Shown piece after piece: positions 1 through 8,787 of a stretch of DNA of 43,975 bases. Location: contig KQ959651.1 of assembly GCA_001552895.1 (NCBI GenBank), forward strand, positions 1-43,975, written 5' to 3'. Every line of letters begins with the position of its first letter. Position 1 is the first letter of the stretch. The translations under genes were made by a program, and so were the position numbers. This stretch comes from Tissierellia bacterium KA00581 (GTDB taxonomy: Bacteria; Bacillota; Clostridia; Tissierellales; Peptoniphilaceae). The notes beneath the pieces were generated by a model. The model did not search any database. It saw only the letters and a list, made by a program, of their open reading frames with translations, and was not told the origin of the DNA.

Positions 1-11
1 ATTTTTTTAAT

Positions 12-1421
12 TTATTTTTTTAATTTATTTTTTTCTTTAAATTTTAAAATTTTATTATTTTTTAAAAAATTTCTATAACTATCAAAATTAAAATTTCTTT
101 TAATAATTTTTTTAAATTTTTTCTTAAATTTTTTTAAATTTCTTTTGATATTATATTTTTCATCTTCAATCTTTTCTATATATGCACTATAATCAAAACC
201 ATCTTTAATCTTTTCTATAAAAGATGCATCTTCGTTGTTATCATTTGAATGTATATTAGCAAAAAAATACTTCTTGCCTTTAGATGTAAAAACATTAGTA
301 ATTATACTTGATCCTAAATCTTCAAAAAATGGTTTTAATAGAGCTATTATCTCCATAAAAGTTAAAGTTTCATCTTTTTTGTTAAACTCTTTTATAAGAG
401 AAAACAATCTTTTAAAAAATCCTTTAGGAGTCTTTAAATTTAACTGTTTATATGCTTTTAAATCATTCTTAATCATGTATGTTGCTAAAGTATAATATAA
501 AAATTTATTATCTCTATCTTCCATATTTGTAGATAAAAAATTTAATAATTTATTCATATTTTTCATAATTTCACTTTGATTAACTTCTTTATTGATTTTA
601 AGTATATCACAAGAATCATCAAACATAGAATACGGAGAGTGCATTGCCCTATATTTATGAGTAATTTCTTTTTTTGTAGAATCATTTTTTCCAAAATTTG
701 CATTAGACTTAATATATATATTGTTTTCAGATACGGAAAATAATATAATATTTACAAAATCATATTCATTAGAAATATTTACAATTTTTTCTTTGTTTCT
801 TTCTATTTCATCTTTATATTTTTTTAAAAATGATTTATTAAAACCTTGACCTTCAAAAGAATATACCTTTTTTAACTTTTCTAAATTTCCTCGTTTAACA
901 GCAATATACTTTGCTTTATTTCCACCTTTTGAATGTCCTGAAACTATTATAGATTTATAATTAGAAAATTTCAAAATACAATCATCAAAATATTTTAGTG
1001 CTTGAAGCTGTTGTTTTGTATCCGTTGTGCTATTACAAGCTCCAATAGCATTATCTAACCATTCTAAACTTCCAGAAGTTCCTTTAAAAACAAAAATCAA
1101 ACTATCAAAATAAGAAAACAAAACATTTACAACCCTATCTGTTCCATCTTCATTACCACAAACACTATTTTCTATATCTAAAATTGTTATATTTTCAAAA
1201 ATTTCTTTACAATTTTTTATAGTATAGATAATATTTAAAAATTCTTCTTTTGAAATTTCTCCAGGTAAATGCCCGTCATCATAAATACTATATTTAAATT
1301 CACACGCCCAGCTATAGACATTTTTTCCTATTACATTTTTGCTAAGTATATTTTTACAAAAATCATTTGTGTAAACTATACAATTTAAAATTAAAATTTC
1401 TCTTATATCTAAATCTTTCAT
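12..1421 (-). CDS. DUF2974 (Mbeg1-like) alpha/beta-hydrolase-fold protein
   Basis: A 469-residue protein with the lipase-type nucleophile elbow GHSKGGN at residues 162-168 (Ser164 the presumed nucleophile). It is preceded by an F-K-G-T segment near residue 112 that resembles the oxyanion strand of class 3 lipases. This layout fits the DUF2974/Mbeg1-like family, which has a lipase-like fold but no settled substrate. There is no signal peptide, so it is probably cytosolic. The last ~60 residues are very Lys/Phe/Asn-rich and look like a basic tail. The ATG start has an AGGTAG site just upstream, and the stop of the nitroreductase gene lies only 8 nt before it, so the two are probably co-transcribed with this gene second. 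The family call rests on the motif and overall layout; the enzymatic role is not known. Confidence 0.75.
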   Translation of the reverse strand: MKDLDIREILILNCIVYTNDFCKNILSKNVIGKNVYSWACEFKYSIYDDGHLPGEISKEEFLNIIYTIKNCKEIFENITILDIENSVCGNEDGTDRVVNVLFSYFDSLIFVFKGTSGSLEWLDNAIGACNSTTDTKQQLQALKYFDDCILKFSNYKSIIVSGHSKGGNKAKYIAVKRGNLEKLKKVYSFEGQGFNKSFLKKYKDEIERNKEKIVNISNEYDFVNIILFSVSENNIYIKSNANFGKNDSTKKEITHKYRAMHSPYSMFDDSCDILKINKEVNQSEIMKNMNKLLNFLSTNMEDRDNKFLYYTLATYMIKNDLKAYKQLNLKTPKGFFKRLFSLIKEFNKKDETLTFMEIIALLKPFFEDLGSSIITNVFTSKGKKYFFANIHSNDNNEDASFIEKIKDGFDYSAYIEKIEDEKYNIKRNLKKFKKKFKKIIKRNFNFDSYRNFLKNNKILKFKEKNKLKK

Positions 1422-1429
1422 AAATCTAC

Positions 1430-2104
1430 CTATTTCCAGTTAAAATTTTCCACACCTGCTCCAATTTCAAAATGATACTTTACAATTCCTAAATCAACCT
1501 TTGACATTACACCACCAGTTTCATTTAAACTTACAAAATTTCCATCTAAAGTAAACAAAAATTTTTGTTGATTTAAAGCTGTCGGTGCAAGTAGGGCATA
1601 ATAAACTCCATTTTTAAACCACTTATCAATTGAACAGTTGCTTTTAACTACTTTAGTTACTTTTTCAAAACTTTTACCTTTACTCTTAACACCATTTGTC
1701 TTACCATATCCAAATGCAATTAGACAAACAATTTTTTGATCTTTTTTAACAATACATTTTGCATTCTTTGTAATAAATTTAAGTCCGACCCAACAAGTAT
1801 TAAGTCCAAGCATTTGACATTGAAGTACAATTTTCTGACCAAAATATCCAATTGTTTCATCTAAATATTCACTTTTTTTGCCAACCATTGCAATATAATT
1901 TTTAACATTTTTAAACTTACTGCACTTTGCAAAAAAACCACTAAATGCACTTTTTTCATTTCTAATAAGTTGAATACTTAATCCACTAAGTTCATTACAG
2001 TTTTTTATTTTCTCATTTAATATCTTAATTTTTTCATCTTCTATTTCTTTTTCTAAATAATCTCTAACAGAATGCCTTTGTTCGATTGCTTGAAAAATAT
2101 CCAT
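1430..2104 (-). CDS. nitroreductase family protein
   Basis: A 224-residue flavoprotein of the nitroreductase superfamily. The N-terminus carries the FMN-phosphate-binding R-H-S-V-R-D-Y segment at residues 10-16, and the segment GLNTCWVGL near the middle is the usual helix lining the flavin. Family members reduce nitro compounds, quinones or other electrophiles with NAD(P)H; the substrate here cannot be told. The length is typical. The ATG follows a GAGGTGAG site. A promoter (TTGTAA, 17 nt, TATAGT) lies at 2134-2162. The DUF2974 gene follows after 8 nt. Confidence 0.88.
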   Translation of the reverse strand: MDIFQAIEQRHSVRDYLEKEIEDEKIKILNEKIKNCNELSGLSIQLIRNEKSAFSGFFAKCSKFKNVKNYIAMVGKKSEYLDETIGYFGQKIVLQCQMLGLNTCWVGLKFITKNAKCIVKKDQKIVCLIAFGYGKTNGVKSKGKSFEKVTKVVKSNCSIDKWFKNGVYYALLAPTALNQQKFLFTLDGNFVSLNETGGVMSKVDLGIVKYHFEIGAGVENFNWK

Positions 2105-2133
2105 AAACTCACCTCAATATATTCTTTACTTGA

Positions 2134-2162
2134 ACTATAAAATCTTAAATAAATACTTACAA
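2134..2162 (-). promoter_or_regulatory. promoter of nitroreductase/DUF2974 operon
   Basis: On the minus strand, a -35 TTGTAA (2157-2162) and a -10 TATAGT (2134-2139) are separated by exactly 17 nt and sit about 30 nt upstream of the nitroreductase start codon. Called by eye. Confidence 0.55.
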
Positions 2163-2194
2163 TATTATTATATCAAAAAAAAATAAAATTAAAC

Positions 2195-2236
2195 AACAAA
2201 AAAGAGATATGTTTACTAACATACCCCTTTTTTGTG
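2195..2236 (-). terminator. terminator of AGCS symporter gene
   Basis: Inverted repeat on the minus strand: AAAAAAGGGGTATGTT, a short AGTA loop and AACATATCTCTTTTTT, with G-U pairs tolerated and a run of T at the end. It lies just after the symporter stop codon. Confidence 0.8.
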
Positions 2237-2249
2237 TTTAATGTTTAAG

Positions 2250-3698
2250 CTATTTTACCATATAGTCGTAAGTTACGTTTCCTTCTTCTAATTTTGTTTT
2301 GTAGTCTTTCATAATATCTCTTGCTTCGAATGATAACCAAATAATAGCTATAAGGTTAGGTAATACCATCAAACTATTAAAGATATCAGCAAGTGACCAA
2401 ACTATAGCAACTTCTCCTAAAGAACCAGCTATAATACAAATTATAACAATTATTCTGTAAGGTAAAAGTCCTTTTTTACCAAATAAGTATTTAATATTTG
2501 CTTCACCAAAGTAATACCAACCAATTATTGTAGTAAATGCAAAGAATGATAAACAAACTGCTAAGAATATTGCTCCGCCTTCACCAAAAGCTAATTTAAA
2601 TCCACCTTGAGTTAATTGAGCACCTTCTAAGAATTTTCCTTTTGAAACTTCTGTGTTGTATGCACCAGTTAATAAGATTGCAAGAGCTGTTGCAGTACAA
2701 ACTAAAATTGTATCTATAAATACTCCGATAATTGCTGTTAAACCTTGTTCAGCAGGATGCTTTACATGAGCAACAGCATGTGCATGTGGTGTAGAACCCA
2801 TACCAGCTTCGTTAGAGAAAAGACCTCTAGCAACACCTTTTTGAACGGCTACTTTTACAACAGCACCTGAAATACCGCCAGTTACTGCAGTTCCGTTAAA
2901 TGCACTCTTAAAGATCCAAGAAAAAGTAGGTACAATCTTATCTGCGTACATAAATAGGATAACGATACTTCCAAGTATGTAAACAACTGCCATTACAGGA
3001 ACTACTAATTCAGCAAATTTTGCAATTCTACTAATTCCACCCATGAAAATCAATGCAGCAAGTATAGCTACGATAACTCCTACTATAGCAGGATTAATTC
3101 CACCTAATCCTTTGATACCTTTGATACCTGATGCTATTGAATTTGATTGAACAGCATTACCCATAAATCCTAAGGCTAATATGATAGCTATTGAGAAAAA
3201 TCCAGCTAAAAACTTTCCAAAAGCTCCTGTTTTTGCTAAACCTTTTGAAATGTAATAAGCAGGTCCACCTACTAAATCACCATCAATTTTAGATCTATAT
3301 TTTTGAGCTAAAACAGCTTCAGTAAATATAGTTGACATTCCAAAGAATGCTGAAACCCACATCCAAAAGATTGCTCCAGGTCCACCAGCAGTAAGTGCTG
3401 TTGCAACCCCTGCAACGTTACCAGTACCTACTTGTGCAGCTACTGCAGTTGCTAAAGCTTGGAATGAAGACATTGAACCTTTTTCTTTAGGTCCTTGTTT
3501 TTTGAAAAGTCCACCAAATACAAGCTTAAAAGCTTTTCCAATTTTTGTTATTTGAGGGAATCCTAATAAAATCGAAAGGAAAAGTCCTGCAAATAACAAA
3601 CCATACATTAATATATTACTTGAAATAAAATCGTTTATTTTGTTGATAGTATCAGCTAAACCGGATTCAAGTAATACGAAGCCAAATAATAATTTCAT
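2250..3698 (-). CDS. alanine/glycine:cation symporter (AGCS, AlsT-like)
   Basis: A 482-residue polytopic membrane protein with about ten hydrophobic segments. The AGCS-family signature region GTGNVAGVATAL, followed by GGPGAIFWMW, lies near residues 92-115. A second conserved stretch, F-S-N-E-A-G-M-G-S, lies near residue 295. The family imports alanine or glycine with Na+ (or H+). The length is typical. The ATG has a strong AGGAGG-type site, and a consensus promoter lies just upstream. The gene is monocistronic, with its own promoter and terminator. Na+ coupling would suit the Na+-type V-ATPase in this window, but the cation specificity is an inference. Confidence 0.92.
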   Translation of the reverse strand: MKLLFGFVLLESGLADTINKINDFISSNILMYGLLFAGLFLSILLGFPQITKIGKAFKLVFGGLFKKQGPKEKGSMSSFQALATAVAAQVGTGNVAGVATALTAGGPGAIFWMWVSAFFGMSTIFTEAVLAQKYRSKIDGDLVGGPAYYISKGLAKTGAFGKFLAGFFSIAIILALGFMGNAVQSNSIASGIKGIKGLGGINPAIVGVIVAILAALIFMGGISRIAKFAELVVPVMAVVYILGSIVILFMYADKIVPTFSWIFKSAFNGTAVTGGISGAVVKVAVQKGVARGLFSNEAGMGSTPHAHAVAHVKHPAEQGLTAIIGVFIDTILVCTATALAILLTGAYNTEVSKGKFLEGAQLTQGGFKLAFGEGGAIFLAVCLSFFAFTTIIGWYYFGEANIKYLFGKKGLLPYRIIVIICIIAGSLGEVAIVWSLADIFNSLMVLPNLIAIIWLSFEARDIMKDYKTKLEEGNVTYDYMVK

Positions 3699-3727
3699 AT
3701 AATACCTCCTTCAAATTTGTTATCTAC

Positions 3728-3756
3728 ATTATAAACCTTTATATTATGTTTGTCAA
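3728..3756 (-). promoter_or_regulatory. consensus sigma-A promoter of AGCS symporter
   Basis: Perfect TTGACA (3751-3756) and TATAAT (3728-3733) boxes on the minus strand with a 17-nt spacer, about 30 nt from the start codon. This is the closest match to consensus in the window and predicts high basal transcription. Confidence 0.85.
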
Positions 3757-4062
3757 TAGCTTTTTAGGAAAACTTTTTTAATTTTATTTTATTTATGTAA
3801 TTTATTTTAGTCTTTACATAATGTTTTTAAATCATAATATTTTTGTAAATTTTTTAATTAATTATAATTTCTTGAAAACGATTAAAATTTAGCCATACCT
3901 TTTCATGTCTATTTATTTTTATTAAAAGAAAAACTTTGTTAAAAATAATTTTTTTTATAAAAAATATTTCATTTTCTTATTTTATATTTTTAAATTTTTT
4001 TTAAATTTTTTATTAATTTTACATAATAATTTTTATTTTACATATTTATACGCTTTACTTAT
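3757..4062. other. AT-rich intergenic stretch without a gene
   Basis: About 300 bases of mostly T-rich sequence between the symporter promoter and the msrA terminator. I see no reading frame with a ribosome-binding site, no RNA gene and no repeat in it. Confidence 0.6.
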
Positions 4063-4096
4063 AAAAAAAGCTACCTTCTTTATGGTAGTTTTTTTA
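4063..4096 (-). terminator. terminator of msrA
   Basis: Hairpin with arms AAAAAAAGCTACC and GGTAGTTTTTTT around an 8-nt loop. It is downstream of msrA on the minus strand and ends in a T tract. Confidence 0.8.
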
Positions 4097-4137
4097 ATTT
4101 TAAATATTTTTTTATTTTTAATATTCATATACTATTA

Positions 4138-4638
4138 TTATATATTAAGATTAATATGACAATAACCGTTTGGATTTTTTTTAAGATAGTCTTGATGATA
4201 TTGTTCTGCTATTACGAAATTTTTTAATTTTTCTACTTCAACTACTATAGGTTTATCAAATTCATCTTTCTTATTTTCAATAAATTTACAAATGATTTGT
4301 TTATCTTCATCATTTGTATAATAAATCGCTGTTCTATATTGATTTCCTATATCTTCTCCTTGTTTATTTATACTTGTTGGATCTATAATTTTAAAATAGT
4401 ATTGTAAAATTTCATCAAGAGAAATTTTTTCTATATCATATTTTATATGAACCGTTTCTGCATGATGTGTTATTTTAATCATTTCATAATTTGTATTTTC
4501 TGTATTTCCATTAGCATATCCTACGGTTGTATCTACTATGCCATGTATTTTTGAAAAATATGCTTCAACACCCCAAAAGCATCCTCCAGCTAAATAAATT
4601 TCACTGTTATTTTTTATTTTTATAAAATTATTTTTCAT
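4138..4638 (-). CDS. msrA: peptide-methionine (S)-S-oxide reductase MsrA
   Basis: A 166-residue MsrA that reduces methionine-S-sulfoxide in proteins. The catalytic motif is G-C-F-W-G-V-E with the nucleophile Cys20, and the conserved TGQGxDxGxQYRS region is represented by N-K-Q-G-E-D-I-G-N-Q-Y-R-T. A cysteine close to the C-terminus (G-Y-C-H) could be a resolving residue. The MsrB domain that is often fused is absent, and no msrB is seen nearby. The start is preceded by TGGAG. The gene lies 67 nt downstream of deoC with no clear terminator between them, so partial read-through from the deo operon is possible. Confidence 0.95.
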   Translation of the reverse strand: MKNNFIKIKNNSEIYLAGGCFWGVEAYFSKIHGIVDTTVGYANGNTENTNYEMIKITHHAETVHIKYDIEKISLDEILQYYFKIIDPTSINKQGEDIGNQYRTAIYYTNDEDKQIICKFIENKKDEFDKPIVVEVEKLKNFVIAEQYHQDYLKKNPNGYCHINLNI

Positions 4639-4705
4639 TTTTTCTCCATTTATAAATTTATATTTTAAATAAAAATGCTTTGTATAACTTAAAAATTTCT
4701 ATATT

Positions 4706-5353
4706 TTATTTTTCAGTTACTATTTTAACACCTGCACTTACTCCAAGTCTATCTGCTCCTAATTCTATCATTTTTAAAGCAGTTACTTTATCTCTAATTC
4801 CTCCACTTGCTTTTACTTTGGCATTGTCTAAAACTGTTTTTTTCATAAGAGAAACTACATGTTCATTTGCTCCAGATGTGCTAAATCCTGTTGATGTTTT
4901 TACAAATTCTGCACCCGATTTAACGACAAGTTTTGAAACTTCGACAATTTCTTCGTCTGTTAAAAGGCAAGTTTCAATTATAACTTTTAAAAGTGCTTTT
5001 TTTCTAGTTATATCTACAAGAGCTTTAATGTCATTATAAACAAAATCAAAATCTTTTGATTTTACTGCTCCTATATTTATTACCATATCTATTTCTGTCG
5101 CTCCATTTTCCATAGCATCTTTTGCTTCAAAAACTTTACTTTTTGTAGTCATTGCTCCAAGCGGAAATCCTACAACTGTGCAAACTTTAACGGATGTGTT
5201 TTTTAAATTTTCAAAACATCTTTTTACATGGCATCCATTTACGCAAACAGAATAAAAATTATATTTTTTTGCTTCATCGCATAATTTATCTATCATTTCA
5301 TAGCTTGCATCTGGTTTTAATAGTGTATGATCAATATATTTATTTAACTGCAT
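4706..5353 (-). CDS. deoC: deoxyribose-phosphate aldolase
   Basis: A 215-residue class I aldolase that cleaves 2-deoxyribose-5-phosphate to glyceraldehyde-3-phosphate and acetaldehyde. The Schiff-base lysine is in E-F-V-K-T-S-T-G-F-S (Lys152). The second active-site lysine is in V-K-A-S-G-G-I-R (Lys181), and the catalytic Asp is in E-I-D-M-V (Asp89). The length is normal. An AAGGAG site precedes the ATG, only 10 nt after deoD. The pair forms a deoxynucleoside salvage operon; the phosphopentomutase (deoB) that links the two steps is not in the window. Confidence 0.97.
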   Translation of the reverse strand: MQLNKYIDHTLLKPDASYEMIDKLCDEAKKYNFYSVCVNGCHVKRCFENLKNTSVKVCTVVGFPLGAMTTKSKVFEAKDAMENGATEIDMVINIGAVKSKDFDFVYNDIKALVDITRKKALLKVIIETCLLTDEEIVEVSKLVVKSGAEFVKTSTGFSTSGANEHVVSLMKKTVLDNAKVKASGGIRDKVTALKMIELGADRLGVSAGVKIVTEK

Positions 5354-5363
5354 AATTTTCTCC

Positions 5364-6062
5364 TTAAGCTATTTCTAAAGCTAACTTCATCATTTTAGTA
5401 AAGCTTTTTTGTCTTTGTTCGGCTGTTGTCTTTTCGTTAAAATGAAATGAATCTGAAACTGTCAAAATTGTAATTGCATTTGCCCCTGCATAATTCGCAT
5501 TACAATATAGAGCATAACTTTCCATATCAACTGCAAGTACTCCCATTTTAGCCCATTTTTTCCAATCATCAGATGATGCATTATAAAAAATATCTGAACA
5601 AAATACGTTACCTACATTAATATCTATATTTTGTTTTTTTGATTCTTCATAAGTTTTTCTTAAAAGTTCCCAAGAACAATTTGCAGAGTATGTTCCATCA
5701 AGTTTATATTGATGAGCAAAGTTAGAATCAGTTGATGCACTCATTGCTACAACAACATCATATAATTTAAGTTTTTCACTGTATGCTCCACAAGATCCGA
5801 TTCTAATTAAATTTTTGACATTATAAAAATGTATTAATTCGTAAGAATATATTCCTATAGATGGAACTCCCATTCCACTTCCCATTACAGAAACTTTTTT
5901 TCCCTTGTAAGTTCCTGTATATCCTAACATTCCTCTAACATCATTAAATAATGTATAGTTTTCTAAAAAATTTTCTGCAATAAATTTTGCCCTTAAAGGA
6001 TCTCCTGGCATTAAAACAGTTTGTGCAATTTCTCCTTCTATCGCTCTATTATGTGGTGTCAT
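5364..6062 (-). CDS. deoD: purine-nucleoside phosphorylase (DeoD type)
   Basis: A 232-residue hexameric-type purine nucleoside phosphorylase that splits purine (deoxy)nucleosides with phosphate. Visible hallmarks are the N-terminal T-P-H-N, V-L-M-P-G-D-P-L-R-A-K (phosphate binding), V-R-G-M-L-G-Y-T-G and G-S-G-M-G-V-P-S. Also present are A-V-D-M-E-S-Y-A-L near residue 180 (ribose binding) and V-S-D-S, with the catalytic Asp. An AGGAGG site lies 6 nt before the ATG. It is the first gene of the deoD-deoC operon and diverges from tmcAL. Confidence 0.97.
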   Translation of the reverse strand: MTPHNRAIEGEIAQTVLMPGDPLRAKFIAENFLENYTLFNDVRGMLGYTGTYKGKKVSVMGSGMGVPSIGIYSYELIHFYNVKNLIRIGSCGAYSEKLKLYDVVVAMSASTDSNFAHQYKLDGTYSANCSWELLRKTYEESKKQNIDINVGNVFCSDIFYNASSDDWKKWAKMGVLAVDMESYALYCNANYAGANAITILTVSDSFHFNEKTTAEQRQKSFTKMMKLALEIA

Positions 6063-6094
6063 AAAAACCTCCTAGTCAATATTATATTTATATA

Positions 6095-6123
6095 ATGTTA
6101 CCATAAAATAAATTTTTTTTCAA
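6095..6123 (-). promoter_or_regulatory. promoter of deoD-deoC
   Basis: A -35 TTGAAA (6118-6123) and a -10 TAACAT (6095-6100) on the minus strand with a 17-nt spacer, 32 nt upstream of the deoD start. No obvious operator palindrome was seen. Confidence 0.45.
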
Positions 6124-6157
6124 TTTTAAATTTTACTTAAAATTTTTCTTTCAGTTA

Positions 6158-6166
6158 TGATATAAT
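6158..6166 (+). promoter_or_regulatory. extended -10 promoter of tmcAL
   Basis: TGA followed by TATAAT makes an extended -10 (TGnTATAAT) on the plus strand, with no good -35. It lies 31 nt upstream of the tmcAL ATG and diverges from the deo promoter. Confidence 0.55.
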
Positions 6167-6197
6167 TATATTTAGTAAAAATTTTTAGGAGGTATTT

Positions 6198-7409
6198 ATG
6201 AAAATAACAGCAATTATAACAGAGTATAACCCTTTTCATTTAGGACATAAATATCAAATAGATAGTTTAAAAAAGAAAATTGATACATTTGTAGTTGTTA
6301 TTATGAGTGGAAATTTTGTTCAGCGTGGTGAAATTTCAATATTAGATAAATACCAAAGAGCAAAAATTGCAGTAAAAAATGGTATAGATTTGGTTATAGA
6401 ATTACCATTTTATTTTAGTTTGCAAAGTGCAGAAAATTTTTCAAAAGGAGCTATACAGATTTTAAATAGTTTAAATATAGTTGATAATTTATGTTTTGGA
6501 TATGAATGTGAAAATTATAAAGACTTAATTTATATCTCTAACTTTCAATTAAATAATAAAGAAAAAATAAATTTTTTAATAAATAAAAAAATGAAACAGG
6601 GATTTAGTTATGCAGTTGCATTTAAAGATGCTTGTTTAGAAATTAATAAAGAAAGTAATGTTAGAAAAATAAAAGAAGATTTTTTCATTTCAAATAATAT
6701 TTTAGCAATTGAATATATAAAAAATTTATATTTAACAAAATCTAAAATAAAACCATTAGCAATAAAAAGAGTTGGAGAAAATTATAATAGCGAAGATTAT
6801 CATTCAAATTTTCAATTAAGTGCAACCTCTATAAGAAAAGCTATTTATGAAAATAATTTAAAAGATATAAAAAACTTTGTATGTAATGAAACATTTGATG
6901 CTTTATCAAATAATATAAAAAATAAAAATTTACCTGATGAAAAAAAAATAATGGAAATTTTAAAATATAATATAATACAGAACAATATAGATGTAGAAAA
7001 TATTGTAAATTATGAAAACGGCATTTTAAATCTAATAAAAAAGAATATTTTTACCTCTTCTACAATGCCAGAACTTTTAGATACACTACAAAGTAAAAGG
7101 TATAAAAAAGTAAGAATAAAAAGATTTATACTAAATTATTTATTAAATGTAAATAAAAATACAAAAAAACTTTTTGAAGAAAATTTTGAATATATTAAAC
7201 CTTTAGCTTTTAATGAAAATGGTAGAAATATTTTAAAAAAAATAAAAGAAAACTCAAACATTAAAATAATTTCAAAAAGTAGAGATATTAAACTTCTATC
7301 AGAAAATGGTCAAAAAAAACTAAAACTTGAAGAAAAAAGTGAAAAAATATATAAATTATTTACAAATAAAACAAAAGATGATAAATTCAAAAGCCTCTTG
7401 GTAAAATAA
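6198..7409 (+). CDS. tmcAL: tRNA(Met) cytidine acetate ligase TmcAL
   Basis: A 403-residue nucleotidyltransferase-fold enzyme of the TmcAL (YlbM) family. It activates acetate with ATP and makes N4-acetylcytidine at the wobble base of elongator tRNA-Met. The N-terminus I-I-T-E-Y-N-P-F-H-L-G-H contains the HxGH-type ATP motif, and M-S-G-N-F-V-Q-R-G-E and I-K-R-V-G are further family landmarks. The C-terminal half is Lys/Asn-rich, as expected at this base composition. AGGAGG lies 6 nt before the ATG. The gene is monocistronic with its own terminator. Confidence 0.92.
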   Translation: MKITAIITEYNPFHLGHKYQIDSLKKKIDTFVVVIMSGNFVQRGEISILDKYQRAKIAVKNGIDLVIELPFYFSLQSAENFSKGAIQILNSLNIVDNLCFGYECENYKDLIYISNFQLNNKEKINFLINKKMKQGFSYAVAFKDACLEINKESNVRKIKEDFFISNNILAIEYIKNLYLTKSKIKPLAIKRVGENYNSEDYHSNFQLSATSIRKAIYENNLKDIKNFVCNETFDALSNNIKNKNLPDEKKIMEILKYNIIQNNIDVENIVNYENGILNLIKKNIFTSSTMPELLDTLQSKRYKKVRIKRFILNYLLNVNKNTKKLFEENFEYIKPLAFNENGRNILKKIKENSNIKIISKSRDIKLLSENGQKKLKLEEKSEKIYKLFTNKTKDDKFKSLLVK

Positions 7410-7430
7410 CACCAAAAGGCTTTTTTGTTT
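7388..7430 (+). terminator. terminator of tmcAL
   Basis: The arms AAAGCCTCTTGGT and ACCAAAAGGCTTT are followed by a long T run. The tmcAL stop codon lies inside the loop, so the 5' arm is within the coding sequence. On the other strand the T run is weaker, so service to the convergent permease gene is doubtful. Confidence 0.85.
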
Positions 7431-7440
7431 TTTTATTTTT

Positions 7441-8772
7441 CTAAGCTTGTTCTTTATTAGCAAAAACTTTCATTAAGAAATAAACTATAATTCCTATTAT
7501 AAGTCCACCAAGTCCTATTATAAGTTGTTGTTTACTTGCATTATATAATAACCAACAGCTTACTATTGAAGCAAAAATAGGAATGCCCCATCCAAATGGA
7601 ATTTTAAAACTAGATTGTAAATCTGGTCTTTTCTTTCTTAAAATCATAACTGAAAGACAAGTTGGAACATATTGTACAAATCTTGAAACAACACTAATTG
7701 CTGCTAAAATTGCAAATGAACCAACTAAAGAGCCATATAAACCTAATGCTAAAGTAATAATTCCTGTAATTATAATTGCAAGATATGGAACATCTTTTGA
7801 ATTTTTATTTGCAATACATCTTGGAATTAATCCATCATTTGCAAGTGCAGATCCACTTCTTGGAGTACCGATAGATGCAGCGATATTTATTCCACCAATT
7901 GAAATTAAAGTTCCTGCTCCTACTAAATATTTTCCAACATTTCCTATAGTTCTTTCAAATGCAGTTTGTATTGGAGCTACTTCTGTTGCTAAATCCTTTC
8001 CTAAAATTCCAATAGCTATACCTATGATAGCAACATAAAATATTGAGCAAAATAAAATTACAAGTAAAATTGCTTTAGGAACGTCTTTTTCTGGATTTTG
8101 CATATCTTCTGCAGCAGTTGCAATACTTTCAAATCCTGTAAAAGCATAAAAAATTGTAAGTGCTGCTGCTCCTATAGCTGCCCCACTTGACATAACTGTA
8201 CCATTTTTTAATGTTCCAGGAATAAAAAATGGATTGAAGTTTGAGCCATTGATAAAGAATAATCCAACTGCAATGAAAATAATAAGTGGTAATAACTTTC
8301 CTGTTGTTACTATATTATTTATTATCTTTGAAGCCTTAATTCCTGATAAATTCATAGCTGTAAGTAAAACTACGATAATAGTTACAATTACTGCTTTAGC
8401 AATGTGTACATCAGAAACAATTCCCTTTGGTAAAAATGCCATTAGAGCTTCTGCAAAACCTACTGTCATAGTTGCCCAAGCAATTATAGATATTGCCCAT
8501 TTCATAAATCCTACTTCAAAGCCTACAAATTCACCAAAAGCTTCTTTTGCATATACATAAGGTCCACCATTTTTTTTGAATTTACCACCAACTTCAGCAA
8601 AACACATAGCTATACTTATAACCAAAATTGCATCAAATATTGTTACAACAAGAGCAAACGGTCCAACTTGTGCCATTACCTTATTTGGTAATAGAAAAAT
8701 ACCAGATCCTATGATCGAGTTAAACCCTAATAGAATTATACTTAATAATCCCATTTTGTTTTTGTTAGTCAT
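7441..8772 (-). CDS. APC-family amino acid permease
   Basis: A 443-residue permease with about 12 hydrophobic segments. The N-terminal helix-1 motif G-F-N-S-I-I-G-S-G-I-F matches the substrate-binding unwound region (G-S/A-G-I-F) of the amino acid-polyamine-organocation superfamily. F-Y-A-F-T-G-F-E-S in helix 6 is also typical. The substrate cannot be read from the sequence. The ATG has an AGGAGG site, 15 nt behind the amidotransferase-like gene, and the two probably form an operon. That pairing suggests import and hydrolysis of a gamma-glutamyl compound or a related amine/amino acid, which is an inference. Confidence 0.88.
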   Translation of the reverse strand: MTNKNKMGLLSIILLGFNSIIGSGIFLLPNKVMAQVGPFALVVTIFDAILVISIAMCFAEVGGKFKKNGGPYVYAKEAFGEFVGFEVGFMKWAISIIAWATMTVGFAEALMAFLPKGIVSDVHIAKAVIVTIIVVLLTAMNLSGIKASKIINNIVTTGKLLPLIIFIAVGLFFINGSNFNPFFIPGTLKNGTVMSSGAAIGAAALTIFYAFTGFESIATAAEDMQNPEKDVPKAILLVILFCSIFYVAIIGIAIGILGKDLATEVAPIQTAFERTIGNVGKYLVGAGTLISIGGINIAASIGTPRSGSALANDGLIPRCIANKNSKDVPYLAIIITGIITLALGLYGSLVGSFAILAAISVVSRFVQYVPTCLSVMILRKKRPDLQSSFKIPFGWGIPIFASIVSCWLLYNASKQQLIIGLGGLIIGIIVYFLMKVFANKEQA

Positions 8773-8787
8773 ATAATATTCCTCCTA

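Noticed and set aside
3757-4062. Riboswitch or small gene in the gap between msrA and the symporter
   Set aside because: No conserved motif, hairpin set or frame with a ribosome-binding site is visible; the sequence is nearly all A and T.
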